Translations under genes and position numbers: made by a program | DNA from: JBFLVQ01 sp040758525 | GTDB lineage: Bacteria; Acidobacteriota; Blastocatellia; Chloracidobacteriales; JADJPF01 | DNA length: 19,657 bases | Direction of reading: 5' to 3' | NCBI GenBank assembly: GCA_040758525.1 | Contig: JBFLVQ010000095.1 | Span: forward strand, 1-19,657 | Notes under the pieces: model-generated | What the model was told of the DNA's origin: nothing | The model's input: only the letters and a program-made list of their open reading frames with translations | Database searches by the model: none | Shown: positions 14,414 to 19,657 of the stretch, piece by piece | Position numbering within the stretch: the first letter of the stretch is position 1 | Layout of the letters: every line of letters begins with the position of its first letter

Positions 14414-17400
14414 ATGCGTTACGTGTTGGCTGCGCTGGTTTGTCTATTAGCAATCACAACAACGCAAGCCCAGATCTATCGGTTTAAGGTCTACTCATCA
14501 AATACTGGATTACCAAGCAATGCTATTTACAGTATTTTTCAAGATCGTAAAGGCTTCCTTTGGTTCGGTAGCGACGGTGGTGTGTGTCGTTATGATGGTC
14601 TTAATTACATTACCTACAGTGTACGACAAGGATTGGTTGATGCCAGTGTACGCGGTATATTCGAAGATCAGCAAGGTAATATTTGGATTAATACCAAGGG
14701 CGGTGTGAGTCGTTTTGATGGCCAAAGTTTCATTAACTACACTACGACAGATGGACTGGCCAGCAATGAGACACGTTGTGGTCTATCTACACGCGATGGC
14801 ACCATCTGGATCGGTACTTCTCTAGGGCTGAGCCGTTTTGATGGTAGCCGTTTCACCAGTTATGGTAGTAATGAAGGGCTGTTGCCTGGTCCTATCTGGG
14901 CACTAATAGAGGATCGTGAAGGCAAGATTTGGGTAGGATCGCGGGGTGGTGGTTTGGCTCGCTTTGATGGTAGCCGTTTCACTGTTTATGGACGCTCACA
15001 AGGATTGCCAGATGAGTTTGTTTTCGGTCTTGCCCAAGATCGTACCAGTGGACTATGGCTAGCCACAGATGGTGGCTTATGCTATTTCGATGGTACAAAA
15101 TTTCGTTGCTACGGTCTTGCTGAAGGGTTAAGTAACCAACGTCTTAGCAGTGTATTAATAGATCGACATGGACGTATATGGTGTACAACATTTGGTGGTG
15201 GTATCTGTCGTCTAGAGAATGAGCATTTTACTGTCTTTAATCGCAACAATGGTTTGCCTGACAATTATCTCAGTGCGATCTATGAAGATTTTGAAGGTAA
15301 TATCTGGTGTGGCACACAGTCTAGTGGTGCATTCCGTTTTGGTAATGAGAAGTTCGCCAACTTTACCTCTGCTTCTGGTATTGGCGAAGGGTTAGTTACT
15401 GGTATTGCCGAAGCACGTGACGGTACACTCTGGTTCTCTTCCATTAACAGTGGGCTTGCTGTGCTTGATACAAAAGGCGCAACGCGCCGCTATCGAATAA
15501 AAGATGGTCTAATGGAGGAAGGATTGTGGGCCATCTATATAGATAGTCAAGGACGTGTATGGACAGGCGGGCATGAAGGCGCTTCCTATTTCAATGGTCG
15601 TAGCTTCACAAATTTCCCACTTGCTAAGATGGGAGCGCATAGTCGTATCACAGCAATTATAGAAGATAAAAAGGGGCGGATCTGGTTCGGCTCTAGCTCT
15701 TCCACTAGTAATGGTATCGTCGCTTATGATGGCAAGAAGTTTACTCTCTATTCAACTGAACAGGGATTGACCCATAATCAAGTTAACTCTTTTATGGTAG
15801 ATAAGGCAGGCAGCCTATGGATCTGTTCTGAGGGCGGGTTGAGCCATTTTGATGGTACATATTTTACCAACTATTACCGTAGCAATGGTCTTCCTGATAA
15901 GCGCGCAGTATGTGCCTATGAGGATGAAAAGGGCTATATCTGGGTGGGTACTGCAGATGGTTTGTGCCGTTATGATGGTCATAATTTTCAAGTCTATCGT
16001 AATGAAGAAGGATTAAGTGACAATGTTGTACGTGCTATTACCAGCCGTGAGGGCGTGCTCTGGATTGGTACTTCGCGCGGTATCACGACTTTCGATGGTC
16101 AACGCTTCCGCAATTACACAACCAAAGACGGCCTTATTAGCAACGACATCTATGTTGGTGCATGTTTACGGCAGCGCGATGGAAGCATATGGTTTGGCAC
16201 TACTGAAGGAGCAGTGCGCTACCAGCCAATTGAAGAGAGCAACACAGGACAGCCGCCCCGTGTCTATATTGACAGATTACGTCTACCGGAGCAGAATCTT
16301 GCCGCGCAGTCTGCACATACCTTGGTATATCACCAGAACAATATCATAATAGAGTTTTTGGGCCTTAGCTTTACAGATGAAGAGGCGGTACGCTATAGTT
16401 ATCTACTGGAAAATTTCGAGCGCGAATGGTCAACACCTACTAATACTCGCTCAGTGCGTTTTACTAACCTACCACCTGGCCAATACCGGTTTCTTGTCAA
16501 AGCTCGTTCAGCAGCAGGACTGTGGAGTGAACCACAAGTTATGCTGATTAATATTCTCCCTCCTTATTGGCAGACTTGGTGGTTCCGTCTGTTAATATTA
16601 GGGTTTATTATCGCGCTTGCCTACGCCGTTTACACCTGGCGTATACGTGTGCTAGAACACCGCCAAGAACAACATATTGCCGGTTTGCGTCAACTGTTAG
16701 AGAGTATACGTGTGATCAATTCACAGTTAGATCTAGAGACTGTATTACAGAACATTGCTGTCGAGAGCGCACAACTGATTGGCGGTGAGCCAGGTGGTAT
16801 AGGTTTAATCGAGAATGATCAATTGGTCTTTCGTTGTTTGTGGGAGAAAGATCATTGGGATAATAACCAGATTGTCTTTCGACTTGGTGAAGGTATAGCT
16901 GGACGTGTTGCTGCTACTGCTAAGGCGATTATTGTTAATGATCCACAAAATGATCCTAATATCGCTTATCCTGGTCTGATCGATAAATATCAGGTACATG
17001 GTTTCATGGATGTACCGATTATAGACCGCAAAGGACGTGTAGTAGGTGTGCTAGATGTGCGCAACCGTGCTGGACGTGCGCCCTTAAACGAAGCCGATCA
17101 ACACTTAATTGAGTCACTAGCACATCAAGTGGCAATGGCAATCGAGAATGCCGATCTATATGGCACACTGGCTGAACAGACCTTGATGATTGCAGATTCG
17201 CTACATGAGATCGAGAATCTCTACAAAAATGAACAAGAGGTGACACGTGCGCTACAAGAGCTCAATCAAATGAAAACAAACTTTATGATCGTTGCCTCGC
17301 ATGAGATGCGTACTCCTCTTACTGTGCTTAAGGGTTATCATGAATCATTACTAGAAGGCTATATGGGAGTGCTGGCAGCGCCACACCAACGTGCACTGAT

Positions 17401-18022
17401 AGCCTGCAATCGTATGGTCGATCGCCTGATTGCCAATTTTAATGATATTCTTGAGATGCTCAGAATTAATGAAGGCCGTGTTGCCTTTAAGCCCATGCCT
17501 ATTGATATGCGTGAGATTATCGAAGAGATCTTAGCAGAGCTGGCTACCTTCATTGAGAAGCGCGGCCACCACATCAGCTTTATCGCTCCTGATAAATTGC
17601 CACTTGCGCTTGCTGATCCTGACAAGATCCGGCTGGTTTTACTTAACCTGATTCAGAATGCAATCAAATTTACTCCTGATACTGGCGAGATACAGATAAA
17701 GATTACCAGCGAACTAGCCGCCTTACATATCACCATCGAAGATACTGGCATTGGTATCGCCAGTTCGGAATTGGAACGTATCTTCGAAAAGTTTTATACC
17801 ACTGATGCCAGCCATCATACTTCCGGTAAATACGAGTTTCAGGCACGCGGGGCCGGACTTGGGCTGGCAATTGCGAAGAGTTATGTAGAGGCACATAGCG
17901 GCCGTATATGGGCGGAATCAGCGGGTAACAGTCAAGGAAGCTGCTTTCATGTGATATTACCCACTGCCACTATCCCACAAGATATGGCAATGGCAAGCGA
18001 ATCTAGTCGCTTGCTGGATTGA
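14414..18022 (+). CDS. Two-component propeller sensor histidine kinase with GAF domain
   Basis: This is a 1202-residue membrane sensor. After a signal segment (MRYVLAALVCLLAITTTQAQ) come 14 two-component propeller repeats to about residue 600, each built around a motif such as LWFGSDGG, IWIGTSLG or IWVGSRGG. That number fits two seven-bladed periplasmic propellers. A Y_Y_Y domain (about 640-715, ending LPPYWQTWWF) precedes one transmembrane helix (about 722-741). The cytoplasmic part contains a GAF domain (about 765-915), a coiled stretch, HisKA with phospho-acceptor His963 in SHEMRTPL, and a HATPase domain with Asn1082 (LNLIQNAIKF), DTGIG (Asp1110) and GAGLGLAI. There is no receiver or DNA-binding domain, so a separate response regulator is needed; none is encoded here. 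The ATG at 14414 is preferred to the TTG at 14396 because that TTG overlaps the GGAG ribosome-binding site. Confidence 0.95.
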   Translation: MRYVLAALVCLLAITTTQAQIYRFKVYSSNTGLPSNAIYSIFQDRKGFLWFGSDGGVCRYDGLNYITYSVRQGLVDASVRGIFEDQQGNIWINTKGGVSRFDGQSFINYTTTDGLASNETRCGLSTRDGTIWIGTSLGLSRFDGSRFTSYGSNEGLLPGPIWALIEDREGKIWVGSRGGGLARFDGSRFTVYGRSQGLPDEFVFGLAQDRTSGLWLATDGGLCYFDGTKFRCYGLAEGLSNQRLSSVLIDRHGRIWCTTFGGGICRLENEHFTVFNRNNGLPDNYLSAIYEDFEGNIWCGTQSSGAFRFGNEKFANFTSASGIGEGLVTGIAEARDGTLWFSSINSGLAVLDTKGATRRYRIKDGLMEEGLWAIYIDSQGRVWTGGHEGASYFNGRSFTNFPLAKMGAHSRITAIIEDKKGRIWFGSSSSTSNGIVAYDGKKFTLYSTEQGLTHNQVNSFMVDKAGSLWICSEGGLSHFDGTYFTNYYRSNGLPDKRAVCAYEDEKGYIWVGTADGLCRYDGHNFQVYRNEEGLSDNVVRAITSREGVLWIGTSRGITTFDGQRFRNYTTKDGLISNDIYVGACLRQRDGSIWFGTTEGAVRYQPIEESNTGQPPRVYIDRLRLPEQNLAAQSAHTLVYHQNNIIIEFLGLSFTDEEAVRYSYLLENFEREWSTPTNTRSVRFTNLPPGQYRFLVKARSAAGLWSEPQVMLINILPPYWQTWWFRLLILGFIIALAYAVYTWRIRVLEHRQEQHIAGLRQLLESIRVINSQLDLETVLQNIAVESAQLIGGEPGGIGLIENDQLVFRCLWEKDHWDNNQIVFRLGEGIAGRVAATAKAIIVNDPQNDPNIAYPGLIDKYQVHGFMDVPIIDRKGRVVGVLDVRNRAGRAPLNEADQHLIESLAHQVAMAIENADLYGTLAEQTLMIADSLHEIENLYKNEQEVTRALQELNQMKTNFMIVASHEMRTPLTVLKGYHESLLEGYMGVLAAPHQRALIACNRMVDRLIANFNDILEMLRINEGRVAFKPMPIDMREIIEEILAELATFIEKRGHHISFIAPDKLPLALADPDKIRLVLLNLIQNAIKFTPDTGEIQIKITSELAALHITIEDTGIGIASSELERIFEKFYTTDASHHTSGKYEFQARGAGLGLAIAKSYVEAHSGRIWAESAGNSQGSCFHVILPTATIPQDMAMASESSRLLD

Positions 18023-18052
18023 CACTAAACCTATGCTACACAACCCTGGATC

Positions 18053-18064
18053 CGATTTAAATCG
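18053..18064. repeat. 12-bp perfect palindrome
   Basis: CGATTTAAATCG lies in the gap between the histidine kinase stop and the second Ser/Thr kinase. It is a perfect 12-base palindrome directly followed by TTGACT (18065-18070). It may be an operator for the downstream kinase or a chance A+T-rich palindrome. Confidence 0.3.
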
Positions 18065-18091
18065 TTGACTTTTATGTAATAGACATTAAAG

Positions 18092-18122
18092 TTGTATTAT
18101 CGGCAGAATAATTAGGTATACT
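18092..18122 (+). promoter_or_regulatory. Candidate promoter of the second Ser/Thr kinase
   Basis: TTGTAT (18092-18097) and TATACT (18117-18122, 5 of 6 to the -10 consensus) are separated by 19 bases, slightly too far apart. The leader would be about 55 bases. TTGACT at 18133-18138 has no matching -10 box. This is a weak call. Confidence 0.25.
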
Positions 18123-18183
18123 TAGCAAAGCCTTGACTGGGTATTAGTAACAATACGCAAATGGTCTGAGGCGAGTAACCCTC

Positions 18184-19536
18184 ATGAAACAATGTCCAGA
18201 ATGTAAGCGGGCCTACGACGATACTAACAGTTTTTGTGTGTTCGATGGGCAACGCCTGATAATGACAGAGGAGGTCGATCCCTTTGTTGGTCTGCTGATC
18301 GACAGTAAATATCATATCGATCGGCGTATTGCCAAAGGTGGCTCGGGTAATGTCTATCAGGCCACACATATACAGTTAAGCGCTCCTGTTGCTGTTAAGA
18401 TCATACATCCCCGCCTAGCCAGCGATTCTCGTGCAATCGAACGTTTTCGGCGTGAAGCGCTTGTGACGATGAAGGTACGCCACACCAATGCAATTGCGGT
18501 GATGGATTTTGGTATCACTAACAATAATGTGGTCTATGTTGTCACAGAGCTTTTGGAAGGGGTTACACTAGAACAGCGGCTGCGTCAGCAAGGTTTTCTT
18601 TCGCTAGAAGACGCCAATACTATCGTACAGCAGATCTGTGCTGCTATTGCTGTCGCGCATGAGCATCAGATTATTCACCGTGATCTCAAGCCCGAGAATA
18701 TCTTTCTGCATAGTGATGAAGATCGTGAAGTAGTTAAAGTCGTCGATTTTGGTATTGCCCGCTTCCTAGGCAAGGTAGAGGATGAAGAAGAGTCGGTGCG
18801 ACTTACACAAGCTGGCTTTGTTGTAGGCACACCATTCTATATGTCGCCTGAACAGTGCAATGGTATGGAGGTCGATGCGCGTTCGGATATCTACAGTCTA
18901 GGCATCATCATCTATCAGATGCTTACTGGACGTCTTCCATTTGAAGGGAGCAAGGCCGGCATTATTGTAATGAAACATAAAATGGAGAAGCCTAAACCGC
19001 TTTATGAAATGCGTCCTGGTATCCCAGCAGTAATCAATGCAGTAGTAATGCATGCGCTTGAGAAGAAACCGGAGAACCGACCACAAACAGTCACAGAACT
19101 AGCGCACGAAATGGGTGCAGCGATCAAAGCTGTAACCGAGCAGGAGCTACAGAAGGTTTTCTTAAATGCTACTGAGCGTGATCTAGAAGCTGCCGTACTA
19201 CTTGCCTGTGAACCAGCCAGCGGTATTGGTATAATGACAGAGGCTTCACGCCAGTTGTCAGCCGCTGATCTAGAAACTACCGAATCGCCAATCTCAAAAG
19301 CTATCGCTATCTCTGACAGTCCACCGGATGGTTTAGGTGAGCCTCCACTGCTCGATAATCTATCATTAGAATTACATCATTCAATTCATGAGCTATCGCT
19401 GATCTTCCAGATGATTGCCAGCCATCTAGAGAACCAGAATCTTCCTGATGAGAATCTCTTCCGAGATTTGAAGATTGGTGTCGATCAGTTGCGCGGACTA
19501 CTCTTTGCCATTCAAAAGACCCACTACAAGATTTAG
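18184..19536 (+). CDS. Zinc-ribbon Ser/Thr protein kinase
   Basis: This is a 450-residue paralogue of the kinase encoded at 5961-8768. The N-terminal zinc ribbon uses Cys4, 7 and 18 (CPECKR, FCVFDG). The Hanks-type kinase (about 45-320) has the glycine loop AKGGSGNVY, Lys72, Glu91, HRDLKPEN with Asp167, DFG with Asp188 and SPE 221-223, so it should be active. Near-identical stretches in both paralogues, such as RHTNAI-VMDFG, show recent common ancestry of the catalytic parts. The C-terminus (about 320-450) is different: an acidic linker followed by a helical segment (LDNLSLELHHSIHELSLIFQMI and onwards) with no DUF4388, J or TPR. No membrane helix is present. ATG 18184 follows GAGGCGAG. Its neighbour is the large histidine kinase on the same strand, and cross-talk between them is possible but unproven. 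Confidence 0.93.
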   Translation: MKQCPECKRAYDDTNSFCVFDGQRLIMTEEVDPFVGLLIDSKYHIDRRIAKGGSGNVYQATHIQLSAPVAVKIIHPRLASDSRAIERFRREALVTMKVRHTNAIAVMDFGITNNNVVYVVTELLEGVTLEQRLRQQGFLSLEDANTIVQQICAAIAVAHEHQIIHRDLKPENIFLHSDEDREVVKVVDFGIARFLGKVEDEEESVRLTQAGFVVGTPFYMSPEQCNGMEVDARSDIYSLGIIIYQMLTGRLPFEGSKAGIIVMKHKMEKPKPLYEMRPGIPAVINAVVMHALEKKPENRPQTVTELAHEMGAAIKAVTEQELQKVFLNATERDLEAAVLLACEPASGIGIMTEASRQLSAADLETTESPISKAIAISDSPPDGLGEPPLLDNLSLELHHSIHELSLIFQMIASHLENQNLPDENLFRDLKIGVDQLRGLLFAIQKTHYKI

Positions 19537-19552
19537 AGTCTTGGGGGAGCGC

Positions 19553-19579
19553 GAGGGGAAAATAATCCCTCTTAATTTA
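19553..19579 (+). terminator. Weak intrinsic terminator after the second kinase
   Basis: GAGGG (19553-19557) pairs with CCCTC (19567-19571) across a 9-base A-rich loop, followed by TTAATTTAT. The stem is short and the T-run interrupted, but it begins 17 bases after the kinase stop in the correct orientation. The remaining 78 bases to the window end show no gene. Confidence 0.45.
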
Positions 19580-19657
19580 TGTTACTGCTGGCGAACTCTA
19601 TTAGAGTCACCCTCAGAAAACTATCAGAAGATAGATTCTTGTGAAAAAATAAAAACG

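Noticed and set aside
14414..16230. Repeated DNA words in the histidine kinase gene as a repeat array or CRISPR.
   Set aside because: They are degenerate, in frame, spaced like protein repeats and explained by the 14 propeller motifs.

Overview
The window looks like a chromosomal segment of a Gram-negative-type bacterium of moderate G+C, most plausibly an Acidobacteriota of the Blastocatellia kind. This is inference from gene style. There are two Ser/Thr kinases that begin with a small zinc ribbon, one of them carrying a DUF4388-like domain, a very large two-component-propeller histidine kinase, a NuoB-C-D fusion, and several secreted proteins with classical signal peptides. No mobile element, phage gene or CRISPR array is visible, and no gene-free stretch exceeds about 200 bases.

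Left part (1-1680). On the minus strand lies tRNA-Gln(CTG) with a clear sigma70-like promoter and a GNRA-capped intrinsic terminator. Beside it, also on the minus strand, is the most interesting gene of the window: a 192-codon secreted thioredoxin-like protein whose reading frame is crossed by a single in-frame TGA exactly where the first cysteine of a CxxC motif would be (U60-Y-D-C63). A GC-rich hairpin with a G-rich apical loop starts 9 bases after the TGA, as expected for a bacterial SECIS element. A conventional reading would start at an internal ATG and report only the C-terminal 119 residues. Divergent from it is an Ogg2-type 8-oxoguanine DNA glycosylase/lyase.

Plus-strand operon (1726-5950). 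Five tightly packed genes, several with overlapping stop/start codons, encode a secreted TPR protein with two retropepsin-like aspartic protease domains, a PIN-domain toxin-like RNase, a small antitoxin-like partner, an HtrA/Deg-type periplasmic protease with one PDZ domain, and a 260-residue protein I do not recognise. The last gene converges on the next block with a 10-base gap.

Minus-strand block (5961-13694). In transcription order this reads nuoBCD (one fused gene), nuoG, nuoI, then a 935-residue Ser/Thr kinase of unusual architecture: zinc ribbon, kinase, DUF4388-like region, J-like domain without HPD, Pro/Lys-rich linker, TPR. The nuo genes form only part of complex I. nuoA, E, F, H and J-N are not here, and nuoH is missing from its usual place between nuoG and nuoI.

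Right part (13822-19536, plus strand). A small secreted protein of unknown function comes first. Next is a 1202-residue membrane histidine kinase (14 propeller repeats, Y_Y_Y domain, one membrane helix, GAF, HisKA, HATPase). Last is a second zinc-ribbon Ser/Thr kinase, a paralogue of the first in its N-terminal 320 residues but with a different C-terminus. The window thus combines respiratory-chain genes, envelope proteolysis, redox/oxidative-damage functions and dense signalling.
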